64,000 bases of DNA, taken from positions 34,722 to 98,721 of the forward strand of contig JAWLFE010000006.1 in assembly GCA_041685735.1 (NCBI GenBank), read 5' to 3'. Positions within the stretch are counted from its first letter, which is position 1, and each line of letters opens with the position of its first letter. The notes under the pieces are model-generated. The model saw nothing but the letters and a program-made list of their open reading frames with translations, was not told where the DNA came from and did not search any database. The DNA comes from CSSed11-175R1 sp041685735. GTDB taxonomy: Bacteria > Actinomycetota > Nitriliruptoria > Nitriliruptorales > Nitriliruptoraceae. Shown piece by piece: positions 51,723 through 60,245 of this stretch. The position numbers were made by a program, and so were the translations under genes.

Positions 51723-52022
51723 ATGTGCCTCGGCGTGCCCGGCAAGGTCCTGGAGATCCGAGACGAACGCGGGACCCAGATGGCTACCGTCGACTTCGGC
51801 GGCGTCACCAAGGACGTCTGCCTCGCCTACACGCCCGAGGCGCAGGTGGGCGACTACACCCTGATCCACGCCGGGTTCGCGATCACCATGGTCGACGAGG
51901 AGTCGGCGCTCAAGACCCTGGAGCTGTTCGAACAGATGGGACTGCTCGAGGAGGAACTCGGCGCCCCGAGCGACGTCGCGATCGGCGATCGTGGCACGGC
52001 GACGGGAGGGACACGACCATGA
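51723..52022 (+). CDS. hypC: Hydrogenase maturation chaperone HypC
   Basis: A 99-residue HypC/HupF chaperone. It begins MCLGVPGKVLEI; Cys2 (after Met removal) carries the Fe(CN)2CO intermediate with HypD. HAGFAITMVDEESALKTLELFE is the usual C-terminal core, followed by about 20 extra residues. It starts 1 base after hypF and its stop overlaps hypD (ATGA). Confidence 0.95.
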   Translation: MCLGVPGKVLEIRDERGTQMATVDFGGVTKDVCLAYTPEAQVGDYTLIHAGFAITMVDEESALKTLELFEQMGLLEEELGAPSDVAIGDRGTATGGTRP

Positions 52023-53152
52023 AGTACCTCGACGAGTTCAACGATCCCGACCTGGCCGCCACACTGTTCGACCAGATCCGTGCGGTGGTCACCAGGCCGT
52101 GGGCGATCATGGAGGTGTGCGGTGGCCAGACCCACTCCATCATCCGCAACGGCATCGACCAGTTGCTGCCCGACGAGATCGAGCTGATCCACGGTCCCGG
52201 CTGCCCGGTGTGCGTCACGCCGCTGGAGACCATCGACAAGGCGCTCGAGATCGCCGCGCGACCGGACGTCATCTTCTGCTCGTTCGGAGACATGCTGCGG
52301 GTCCCCGGCAGCCACACCGACCTGTTCGGGGTCCGGTCCCGCGGTGGGGACGTCCGCGTCGTCTACTCACCGATCGATGCCGTTGCGATCGCTGAGGACA
52401 ACCCGGACAAAGAGGTCGTGTTCTTCGCCATCGGGTTCGAGACGACCGCGCCCGGCAACGCGATGGTGGCCTTCCAGGCCCGTCAACGGAACCTGACCAA
52501 CCTGTCCCTGCTGGTCAGCCACGTCCTGGTCCCCCCGGCGATCGAGGCCATCGCCTCGTCACCGACCAGCCGGGTCGATGGGTTCCTGGCCGCCGGCCAC
52601 GTCTGCAGCGTGATGGGGACCACCCAGTACGAGCCGCTCGTCACGACGTACGGCGTGCCCATCGTGGTCACCGGCTTCGAACCGCTGGACGTGCTCGACG
52701 GCATCCGCCGCACCGTCATCCAGTTGGAGAACGGTGAGGCCTACCTGGAGAACGCCTATCCCCGGGCCGTGAACACGGTCGGCAACTCGCCGGCACAGGC
52801 CATGCTGGAGGACGTGTTCGCCGTAACGGACCGCAAGTGGCGCGGGATCGGGATGATCCCACAGAGCGGCTGGCACCTGTCCGATCGCTACGCGGATCTG
52901 AACGCGGAGACGCGGTTCGACGTCGCGGACATGGACGTCCAGGAATCGGAGCTGTGCCGGTCTGGTGAGGTCCTGCAGGGCATGCTCAAACCCAACGAGT
53001 GCCCGGCGTTCGGCACGGAGTGCACGCCGCGCAACCCGCTGGGGGCCACGATGGTCTCCAGCGAAGGAGCGTGCGCCGCCTACTACCAGTACGGACGGCT
53101 GGAGTCGTCACGGACCCTGCCGGTGATCGAGTCGGGGGCCACCCGTGGCTGA
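52019..53152 (+). CDS. hypD: Hydrogenase maturation protein HypD
   Basis: A 377-residue HypD, the scaffold on which the Fe(CN)2CO group is assembled. Key motifs are MEVCGGQTHSIIRNGIDQLL, HGPGCPVCVTPLETID (redox cysteines), EVVFFAIGFETTAPGNAM, and the C-terminal [4Fe-4S] region CRSGEVLQGMLKPNECPAF, then CTPRNPLGATMVSSEGACAA. All family cysteines are present. Overlaps hypC and hypE, so all four are co-translated. Confidence 0.95.
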   Translation: MKYLDEFNDPDLAATLFDQIRAVVTRPWAIMEVCGGQTHSIIRNGIDQLLPDEIELIHGPGCPVCVTPLETIDKALEIAARPDVIFCSFGDMLRVPGSHTDLFGVRSRGGDVRVVYSPIDAVAIAEDNPDKEVVFFAIGFETTAPGNAMVAFQARQRNLTNLSLLVSHVLVPPAIEAIASSPTSRVDGFLAAGHVCSVMGTTQYEPLVTTYGVPIVVTGFEPLDVLDGIRRTVIQLENGEAYLENAYPRAVNTVGNSPAQAMLEDVFAVTDRKWRGIGMIPQSGWHLSDRYADLNAETRFDVADMDVQESELCRSGEVLQGMLKPNECPAFGTECTPRNPLGATMVSSEGACAAYYQYGRLESSRTLPVIESGATRG

Positions 53153-54275
53153 CACCGACGCGGACACCGGCACGACCGGACAGGCCACCACCGTCACGCA
53201 GGGCACCGCCCCCGGTGTCGACGTCGAGGGCTGGAGCTGCCCGATGCCGCTGCGCGACCACGAACGGATCGTGGCCGGACACGGCGGCGGCGGCAAGCTG
53301 TCCGCCGAACTGATCGAGCACCTGTTCCTGCCGGCGTTCGGTGCCGCCGCCGAGGGTGCGACCCCCACCGACGCTGCGACGCTGACGATCGGGGGAGCAC
53401 GCCTGGCGTTCTCGACCGACTCGTTCGTCGTCGATCCGCTGTTCTTCCCAGGCGGGAACATCGGCGACCTGGCCATCAACGGCACCGTCAACGATGTCGC
53501 GATGCTGGGCGCCGCACCGCTCGTGCTGTCCACCGCGTTCATCCTCGAGGAAGGGCTGGAACTGTCGGTGCTGGGCACGATCGCCCAGACGATGGGACGC
53601 GCCGCTGCGGCGGCCGGCGTGCAACTAGCCACCGGCGACACGAAGGTCACCGACACCGGCGACGGCAGCGGCCTGACCGTGACCACCACCGGCATCGGAC
53701 TGATCCCCGACCGCGTCGAGCTGTCCCCGCAACGCATCCGACCGGGCGACCGGATCATCCTGTCGGGCCAGATCGGCGATCACGGCATCGCGGTGATGAG
53801 CGTGCGGGAGGGGCTGCAGTTCGGCACCGACATCGCGTCCGACTCCGCGCCCCTGGCCAGCCTGGTCGCCGCCATGCTCGGGACCTCGGCGGGTGCCGAG
53901 GCCGTCCACTGCCTGCGCGATGCCACCCGTGGCGGGATGGCCGCGTCGTTGTGCGAGCTTGCGACCACCGCTCGCGTCGGGATGAGCTACGTCGAGCGGG
54001 CGGTTCCCGTCGCCGAACCGGTCCGGTCCGCGTGCAGCTTCCTCGGCCTGGATCCGATCCACGTGGCCAACGAGGGCAAGCTCGTCGCGTTCGTGGCACC
54101 GGACGACGCCGAGGAGGTCCTGGCCGCCATGCACGCCCACGACCTCGGCCGGCAGGCGGCCATCATCGGCGAGGTCGTCGACGACCACCACGGGATGGTG
54201 GTCGCCCGCACCAGCATCGGCGCCACCCGCGTCGTCGACCTCCCCCTCGGTGAACAGCTGCCTCGGATCTGCTGA
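53145..54275 (+). CDS. hypE: Carbamoyl-dehydratase HypE
   Basis: A 376-residue HypE of the PurM-like fold, which dehydrates its carbamoylated C-terminal cysteine to the thiocyanate that donates cyanide. ATP-site motifs are ERIVAGHGGGGKLSAELIEHL, FSTDSFVVDPLFFPGG and NIGDLAINGTVNDVAMLG. The chain ends LPRIC, with the essential terminal Cys. A 35-residue N-terminal extension precedes the core; the GTG at 53145 overlaps hypD by 8 bases. Last gene of the operon; a GC hairpin follows. Confidence 0.95.
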   Translation: MADTDADTGTTGQATTVTQGTAPGVDVEGWSCPMPLRDHERIVAGHGGGGKLSAELIEHLFLPAFGAAAEGATPTDAATLTIGGARLAFSTDSFVVDPLFFPGGNIGDLAINGTVNDVAMLGAAPLVLSTAFILEEGLELSVLGTIAQTMGRAAAAAGVQLATGDTKVTDTGDGSGLTVTTTGIGLIPDRVELSPQRIRPGDRIILSGQIGDHGIAVMSVREGLQFGTDIASDSAPLASLVAAMLGTSAGAEAVHCLRDATRGGMAASLCELATTARVGMSYVERAVPVAEPVRSACSFLGLDPIHVANEGKLVAFVAPDDAEEVLAAMHAHDLGRQAAIIGEVVDDHHGMVVARTSIGATRVVDLPLGEQLPRIC

Positions 54276-54283
54276 CCGGCTGG

Positions 54284-54312
54284 CGGCCCGGGACGATCGT
54301 GCACCCGGGCCG
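54284..54312 (+). terminator. GC-rich hairpin after hypE
   Basis: A perfect 9-bp stem (CGGCCCGGG at 54284-54292 with CCCGGGCCG at 54304-54312) and an 11-base loop begin 9 bases after the hypE stop. There is no following T-run, as is common in high-GC genomes. Confidence 0.65.
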
Positions 54313-54379
54313 GACGGTCGACCCGCAGTAGGCTCCATCGTCGACGAGGACCGATCGTTCGCTCCATCGAGGTTGCGCC

Positions 54380-55792
54380 GTGCCGACCGACGTGCACCGC
54401 CCGGCGAGCACGCTGCCACGACCGAGCCGACTGCAACGAGCCGGGCTGGTGGTCGGGTTCGCCGCCTTCCTCGTGCCCCTCCTCCTCGACGTTCCGGGGC
54501 TGGAACCCGCCGGACAACGGATGCTGGCGGTCTTCCTGCTGGCGATCGTGCTGTGGGTGACCGAGGCGATCCCGCTGGTCGCCACCGCCGTGCTGGTCAT
54601 CCTGTTGGAGGTCCTGATGATCTCCGACCAGGCGCTGGTGGCCCTGCCCGAGGACGTGCTCGGGGCCAGCACCTACTTCGCGGCGCTCGCCGATCCCGTG
54701 ATCGTGCTGTTCCTCGGGGGGTTCCTGATCGCCGATGGCGCGGCGAAGTTCGACCTCGACCGCAACCTCGCGGCCGTGCTGTTGCGGCCCTTCGCGGGCA
54801 ACGCGCGGCGCAGCGTGCTCGGCCTGATGCTGATCACCGCGATGCTGTCGATGTTCGTCTCCAACACGGCGACGACGGCCACGATGTTCGCCGTCGTCAT
54901 CCCGATCCTGGCGGTCCTGCCCGCGGGCCCCGCACGGACCGGCCTGGCGCTGGCCATCCCGGTCGCGGCCAACGTCGGCGGCATCGGGACGCCCGTCGGC
55001 AGTCCCCCGAACGCGATCGCGCTCGGCGCGCTGCAGGCACGCGGCGAGGGGGTGTCGTTCCTCGGGTGGATGTTCCTGGCCGTCCCGCTGATGGTCGTGG
55101 TGCTGCTGTTCGCCTGGTGGCTGTTGACCCGGCGGTACGTCGCCGTCGACACCCCCATGACGCTGGACCTGTCCGCCTCCTTCGACCGGAGCCCGGCCGC
55201 GATCGTCTTCTACGTCGTCGCCGGCGCGACCGTGCTGCTGTGGCTGACCGAGCCGCTGCACGGCATCTCGTCGTCGACGGTGGGGTTCGTCCCGGTGGTC
55301 GCCCTGCTCGCCACCCAGGTGATGGGGGGTGACGACATCAAGGCCCTGCAGTGGCCGGTGTTGTGGCTCGTCGCCGGGGGGATCGCGCTCGGCGCCGGGA
55401 TCGGTGCCACCGGGCTCGACACCTGGCTGCTGGGCCTGGTCGACTGGGAGGCGCTGCCCCTGACCCTGCTGGTCCTGCTCCTGGTGGTCGTCGGTCTCGG
55501 GCTGTCGACCGTCATCTCGAACTCCGCGACCGCCAACCTGCTGATCCCGCTCTCGCTCAGCCTGGCGACCGGCCTGCCCATCGATGCGACGGCGGTCGGC
55601 GTGATCGTGGCCCTGGCCTGCGCCCTGGCGATGGCCCTGCCGATCTCCACGCCGCCGAACGCCGTCGCCTACGCGACGGGCGAGGTGGACACCCGGGCGA
55701 TGGCGACCAACGGCCTGCTGATCGGCGGGGTCGGTGCGGTGCTGCTGGCGACCCTGTTGCCCTGGGTCTGGGACCGACTGGGGTTGTTGTGA
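54380..55792 (+). CDS. DASS (SLC13)-family sodium-coupled anion/dicarboxylate transporter
   Basis: A 470-residue, about 11-helix secondary transporter. The two sodium-site motifs are present: FVSNTATTATMFAVV in the first half and VISNSATANLLIPLSLSLA in the second, with the partner loops GTPVGSPPNAIALG and ISTPPNAVAYATG. Family members import succinate, malate, citrate or sulfate; the sequence does not settle which. GTG start at 54380. Its stop overlaps the start of the histidine kinase gene, so the transporter may be a sensing partner or a target of this two-component pair. Confidence 0.9.
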   Translation: MPTDVHRPASTLPRPSRLQRAGLVVGFAAFLVPLLLDVPGLEPAGQRMLAVFLLAIVLWVTEAIPLVATAVLVILLEVLMISDQALVALPEDVLGASTYFAALADPVIVLFLGGFLIADGAAKFDLDRNLAAVLLRPFAGNARRSVLGLMLITAMLSMFVSNTATTATMFAVVIPILAVLPAGPARTGLALAIPVAANVGGIGTPVGSPPNAIALGALQARGEGVSFLGWMFLAVPLMVVVLLFAWWLLTRRYVAVDTPMTLDLSASFDRSPAAIVFYVVAGATVLLWLTEPLHGISSSTVGFVPVVALLATQVMGGDDIKALQWPVLWLVAGGIALGAGIGATGLDTWLLGLVDWEALPLTLLVLLLVVVGLGLSTVISNSATANLLIPLSLSLATGLPIDATAVGVIVALACALAMALPISTPPNAVAYATGEVDTRAMATNGLLIGGVGAVLLATLLPWVWDRLGLL

Positions 55793-57771
55793 CCGACGCG
55801 ACCCCCCTGCGCGTCATCGTCATCGCAGAGCGCGACCTCGCCACCGCTCTGACCGAGGAACTCAGCGCGGAGCCCGACGAGCCGACCCCCGGCTCCGCCC
55901 ACCTCGCCGACGTCGTCGAGGTGGTCGCGGTCCGAGGTCCGGAGCAGGCCGTCGAACTCGCGGCCGGCGATCCGGGCATCGGGGTGCCGCTCGTGGTGCT
56001 GGCCAGCCCCACCGGCGCGGTCGACACGACCATCGACACCCTCGACCGCTCACCGGCGCTCCGCCGTGCAGCGACGCTGCTGCTCACGGACCGGGCGGTC
56101 ATCGACGATGCTGCCCGGGCGATCGACGATGATCGACTGGATGCGGTGATCGCGATCCCCTGGACGGCCGGTGCCCTCCAGGTCCACGCGCGCTCACAGG
56201 TCGCCCGATGGCTGCGTGCACGCCTCCCCGACGATCCCCGCAGCGGTTCCCTGGTCGACGACGCGGGCCGCCCACTCGAACTGCCGGACAGCGATCTCCT
56301 CCGTGACCTGGAGCTGGAGCCCGACGCGGTCACCGAACGGCTCCTGGCCGCGATCGAGCGGGTGCTCGGACCCCGGCCACGGCTGCGCCTCCCGCCCGGC
56401 ATCCGCCTCACCCATCAGGACGAGGGGGTCAACGCCGTCCTCGTCGTGCTCCGCGGCAGCGTTGCACTCGACCGGTCGACGCGGGTTGGGGACCTCCGGC
56501 TGCATCACGGTTCGACCGGGCCGGTGGTCGGGTTGTTGTCGCTGGCCCAGCAACGCCAGGCGTTCTTCACGGCCCGGACCACCACCGACGTCGAGGTGGT
56601 CCACCTCTCTCTCGAACAGCTCGACCGGGCCCTGCGCAGCGAACCCGAGGTGGGGGCGGCCATGGCCGGTGTCTCGATCCGGGCCCTGGCGCAACGGCTG
56701 CGACGATCGGAGCAGCTGCAGGTCGAGAAGATCGAGCTCAACCGAGAGCTGGACGAGGAGCGCGCCCGGTTGGCGGATGCGCTGCACCAGCTGGAGCAAG
56801 CCCGACTGGAGCTGGTCGAGCAGGCACGGTTCGCCACCCTCGGAGAACTGGCGGCCGGCATCGCCCACGAGCTCAACAACCCGGTCGCGGCGCTCGACCG
56901 CGCGGCCAGCTACATCGGCGAGGACCTGGATCGGGTGCTCGACAGCCACCCGCAGGGCCCGGCCCTGACGAGGGCGTTGACGGCCTCGCGGGATCGGCCC
57001 GCGATGAGCACCGCACAGGAACGTGAGCAACGGCGGGTGCTCGAGGCCACGACCGGCGATCGGGAGCTCGCCAGACGGTTCCTCGCAGCCGGGATCACCG
57101 ACCCCGACGACGCACGCCGCCTGGCGGCGGGCCCCCGGGCGGCGATCGACCTGCTGGAGGCGGCAGCCGGGATCGGCACGGCGATCCGCAACCTCGATGT
57201 CGGTGCGGAGCGGATCTCGGCCCTGGTTGCCAGCCTGCGCTCCTACGCCCGACCGGACGGCACCCCGGTCGACGATGTCGACCTGCACGACGGGATCGAG
57301 GACACGCTCCGGCTGACCGCCCATCGACTCCGGGGCGCGACGATCACACGCGAGTACGGCGAGTTGCCCCGGATCCGGTGTCACCCGGGGCAGCTGGGTC
57401 AGGTGTGGACCAACCTGCTGGTCAACGCCGCCGAGGCGATCGAGAGCGAGGGACACATCCGGGTGCGAACCGACGCCCCGGATCCAGAGCACGTGCGGGT
57501 CCGGATCTCCGACGACGGCCCCGGGATGCCACCCGACGTGCTCGAACGGGCATTCGAACCTCGCTTCACCACCAAGCAGGGCACCGTCCGCTACGGCCTC
57601 GGCCTCGGTCTGGCGATCGCGCGGCGGCTGGTCGAAGCGCACGACGGCCGCCTCAGCCTGGCTGCCGATCCGAGCGGCACCACGGCCACGGTGCTCCTGC
57701 CGGTCGCCGGACCCGCTGACGATACGACCTCGCGACCACCCCATCCGGCACGTCCGGCACCCGGAGGATGA
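55789..57771 (+). CDS. Cytosolic hybrid-type histidine kinase with degenerate receiver and cNMP-like sensor
   Basis: A 660-residue soluble kinase. Residues 5-140 look like a receiver fold without a clear phospho-Asp. Residues about 190-290 resemble a cyclic-nucleotide-binding (cNMP/Crp-like) beta-roll (LRGSVALDRSTRVGDL, LSLEQLDRAL). A coiled coil spans about 305-345. The DHp motif is ATLGELAAGIAHELNNPVAA (His360), followed by an unusual insertion of about 70 residues before ERISALVASLRSYARPDG. The ATPase domain has TNLLVNAAEAIES (N box), ISDDGPGMP and GLGLGLAIARRLV. The GTG at 55789 overlaps the transporter stop; its own stop overlaps the response regulator. Confidence 0.9.
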   Translation: MTDATPLRVIVIAERDLATALTEELSAEPDEPTPGSAHLADVVEVVAVRGPEQAVELAAGDPGIGVPLVVLASPTGAVDTTIDTLDRSPALRRAATLLLTDRAVIDDAARAIDDDRLDAVIAIPWTAGALQVHARSQVARWLRARLPDDPRSGSLVDDAGRPLELPDSDLLRDLELEPDAVTERLLAAIERVLGPRPRLRLPPGIRLTHQDEGVNAVLVVLRGSVALDRSTRVGDLRLHHGSTGPVVGLLSLAQQRQAFFTARTTTDVEVVHLSLEQLDRALRSEPEVGAAMAGVSIRALAQRLRRSEQLQVEKIELNRELDEERARLADALHQLEQARLELVEQARFATLGELAAGIAHELNNPVAALDRAASYIGEDLDRVLDSHPQGPALTRALTASRDRPAMSTAQEREQRRVLEATTGDRELARRFLAAGITDPDDARRLAAGPRAAIDLLEAAAGIGTAIRNLDVGAERISALVASLRSYARPDGTPVDDVDLHDGIEDTLRLTAHRLRGATITREYGELPRIRCHPGQLGQVWTNLLVNAAEAIESEGHIRVRTDAPDPEHVRVRISDDGPGMPPDVLERAFEPRFTTKQGTVRYGLGLGLAIARRLVEAHDGRLSLAADPSGTTATVLLPVAGPADDTTSRPPHPARPAPGG

Positions 57772-58259
57772 TCATGCACCTGGCCGTGTTGATCCTGGAG
57801 GACGAACGCCCGGTCCGCGACGCGCTGGCGCGCGACCTGACGCGCTTCGGCGACCACGTGCGGCTGGAGGTCGCCGAGGATGTTGCGGACGCCTGGGTGG
57901 TCATCGACGAACTGGACCGCGCTGGTGACCGGCTGGCGCTGGTCCTGGCCGACCACCGCCTCCCGGGCACCAGCGGGGTCGACTTCCTGGTGCAGCTGCT
58001 CGACGATCGGCGCACCGCCCACGCCCGCAAGGTGCTGGTCACGGGACAGGCCGACCAGACGGACACGATCCGGGCGGTCAACGAGGCCGGTCTCGACCAC
58101 TACATCGCCAAACCGTGGGACCCGGACGAGCTGCGCACCGTGGTGCGCGAGCAACTCACCGAGCACGTCATCGAACACCGGCTCGACCCGCTCCCGCACC
58201 TGCAGGCACTCGACGCGGCCCGCGTCATGCCCCTGTTGCGCTCGCGCGGGGATCGCTGA
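57768..58259 (+). CDS. Single-domain response regulator
   Basis: A 163-residue receiver protein. It has the acidic pair LILEDERPVRD (Glu11/Asp12), the phospho-acceptor VLADHRLPGTSG (Asp62), Thr92 in KVLVTGQADQ, and Lys115 in YIAKPWDPDEL. After residue 130 there is only a short helical tail and no DNA-binding or enzymatic domain. KPW is common in receivers paired with complex kinases. It is coupled to the kinase by ATGA. Output is probably by protein contact. Confidence 0.92.
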   Translation: MIMHLAVLILEDERPVRDALARDLTRFGDHVRLEVAEDVADAWVVIDELDRAGDRLALVLADHRLPGTSGVDFLVQLLDDRRTAHARKVLVTGQADQTDTIRAVNEAGLDHYIAKPWDPDELRTVVREQLTEHVIEHRLDPLPHLQALDAARVMPLLRSRGDR

Positions 58260-58306
58260 CCCGCGCACCGGACCAGCGACCACCGCGCCGACAGCGGCCG
58301 GTCAGA

Positions 58307-59053
58307 TCACGCGACCGCGACCGGCTCTTCGACCTCGGTCTTGATCTTCGCCACGTGGTGGATCATCAGCCCGTAGCCGGCCTTGGCGGTGATGTCGGCG
58401 ATCGCGTAGCCGACGTTCACCAGCACGAACGCGCTGGCGGCATCGTCGAGCAGCACCGGGAACAGGTAGGCGACGGGGTAGAACAGCCACGTCACCAGCA
58501 GCACCACCCGCAGCCCCTTGAGGGTCCCCTGGACCTCAGGCCGCTCGGCGGCGATCTGCCGGGTGATCTCGGTGAACAGCGTGAGAAGGATCAGCACGAA
58601 GAAGACCATCGACAGGCCCCAGAACAACCAGATCGTGCCGGTGTCCTGCGAGATCTCACCCGGGTAGCCCAGCACGATCATGAGGAACGAGTAGGGCACC
58701 AGGCGCAGCAACAGCGACCTGCGTCGCGACGCGTCGATGGCCAGGACCAGGACCAGCTCCGTCAGCAGCAGGGGCACGGTGATGACCCAGTCGACGTAGC
58801 GGTAGGCCTCGTTGAACAGGGCTTCGCCGGCCGCAGCCGCCTCGAAGGAACTGAGGATCCGGAAGTAGTGGTAGCCGGCGATCGTGACGATGACGCCCGA
58901 GATGGTGACCGCCATGCGGTACCGGGGGGCGACATCGCGGCGGCTGATGAAGAAGAACAGGGCGCTTCCCAGGAAGACCGCGAAGGTCAGTGAGAAGAAG
59001 CCACCGACCAGATCGATCTGGGTCGGGCTGAGATCGAGTGCGACGATGTCCAT
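58307..59053 (-). CDS. Xanthorhodopsin/proteorhodopsin-like light-driven proton pump
   Basis: A 248-residue seven-helix microbial rhodopsin. Helix C reads AYRYVDWVITVPLLLTEL: Arg85, Asp88 (counter-ion), Thr92 and Glu99 (donor), i.e. the DTE set of proton-pumping proteorhodopsin relatives. His62 in AGYHYFRI matches the helix-B histidine that pairs with the counter-ion Asp. Helix F has TWLFYPVAYL. Helix G has AIADITAKAGYG with Asp220 and retinal Lys224. Leu96, at the colour-tuning site, predicts green absorption. FNEAYRYVDW resembles xanthorhodopsin/actinorhodopsin forms. The ATG at 59053 has GGAGGGG 4-5 bases upstream. No retinal-synthesis gene (blh, crtY) is in the window. Confidence 0.95.
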   Translation of the reverse strand: MDIVALDLSPTQIDLVGGFFSLTFAVFLGSALFFFISRRDVAPRYRMAVTISGVIVTIAGYHYFRILSSFEAAAAGEALFNEAYRYVDWVITVPLLLTELVLVLAIDASRRRSLLLRLVPYSFLMIVLGYPGEISQDTGTIWLFWGLSMVFFVLILLTLFTEITRQIAAERPEVQGTLKGLRVVLLVTWLFYPVAYLFPVLLDDAASAFVLVNVGYAIADITAKAGYGLMIHHVAKIKTEVEEPVAVA

Positions 59054-59196
59054 GGGTCCCCTCCAGGGGGCTCCGCCGGGATCGGCGGGAGGAACGGATG
59101 GTGCGGGACCGGGTGGCAGCCCTCCGCAAGCGCACGCCCAATCAGCCTTCGTCACCCGCCCGTCCGTGGACCGGAAGCGCAGACATCACACCGTCG

Positions 59197-60168
59197 TCAG
59201 CCGACGATCGGGTTGCGGTCGCTGACCGCCAGCTCGCCAGGCCCGACACCCGGGAGGAACTGCTTCCAGTCACCACTGACCATGGTTGGCCGCTCGACGA
59301 TCCGGGCCCCGTCGGCGTAGTAGGTGTTGGCCAGGACCATCCGCGCCACGCGGGTCCGGTTCGGGCCGGCGGTGTGCAGACAGAGCGCGGAGTGGAAGCT
59401 GACCTCGCCGAGTTCGAAAGGACCGTCCTCCACCTCGACGCCGCTGTCGCGCAGGTGCTCGCTGACGGCGCGGTCGTAGGAGGTGCCGTGCTTGTCGAAG
59501 GGCAGCTCGGCGACCGCTTCCCAGACGTCCATGCCGCGGGCGAAGGCGAGCGGCCCCATCTCACGCGGGGTCGGTTGGAGAGGCATCCACGCGGTGACCG
59601 CATCGGAGGTGTCCAACGGGAAGTGGTGGTCGTCGTAGTGCCATGGGGTCCGCCCGGCCCCGGACTCCTTGGACAGCGCGTTGTCGTGGTAGAGGCGCAC
59701 GGCGTCGACCTGCAGGAGCTGCGCGCACAGACGCCCGATGCGGGGCGAGAGCACGACCGCACGGACCAGCGGATCGGTCAGCCACATCATCTCCAGGCTC
59801 TGGAACCCGACCGAGCGATCGACGGCGGCATCGAGCAGCTCACGGAGCCGCTGGCGCAACCGTTCGACGACGCCGGCGGACACCACCCCGGGGAGCTTCA
59901 CGAAACCGTCAGCGGCGAACGCGGTCACCGCGGCCGCCGGCAGGTCGTAGGGCGTGGACAACTCCGCGGCGAACCGCTCGTCATCGGGCAGCGGACCCGG
60001 ATCCCACGTGGGGCCGTCCACGATCGGCCCCGCGGCCTCCGGGTCATCGGCGAGCGACATGTACCAGTCCCACCACTGGTCGTTGCCGGCATCCCAGTCG
60101 ACCTCGACGTGGTCGGCACCACCGACCGCGGTCGCGGCGGTCAGGTGGGGGTTGGCAGAGTCGGTCAT
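59197..60168 (-). CDS. Phytanoyl-CoA dioxygenase (PhyH)-like Fe(II)/2-oxoglutarate oxygenase
   Basis: A 323-residue PhyH-family oxygenase. The iron-binding His-x-Asp is in TPWHYDDHHFPLD, the distal His in SALCLHTAGPNRTRVARMVL, and the Arg just after it would hold 2-oxoglutarate. VTAFAADGFVKLPGVVSAGVV is the usual N-terminal strand/helix. It hydroxylates an unknown small molecule or lipid. It lies 144 bases upstream of the rhodopsin on the same strand, after a methyltransferase gene; a three-gene transcript is possible. Confidence 0.88.
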   Translation of the reverse strand: MTDSANPHLTAATAVGGADHVEVDWDAGNDQWWDWYMSLADDPEAAGPIVDGPTWDPGPLPDDERFAAELSTPYDLPAAAVTAFAADGFVKLPGVVSAGVVERLRQRLRELLDAAVDRSVGFQSLEMMWLTDPLVRAVVLSPRIGRLCAQLLQVDAVRLYHDNALSKESGAGRTPWHYDDHHFPLDTSDAVTAWMPLQPTPREMGPLAFARGMDVWEAVAELPFDKHGTSYDRAVSEHLRDSGVEVEDGPFELGEVSFHSALCLHTAGPNRTRVARMVLANTYYADGARIVERPTMVSGDWKQFLPGVGPGELAVSDRNPIVG

Positions 60169-60245
60169 GGTTCCTCGATCGGACGGCGACGTCGTCGGTT
60201 CGGACCCGGCCGACGGTACGGGTGCCCTCGCCTGAGATGGGGGCC

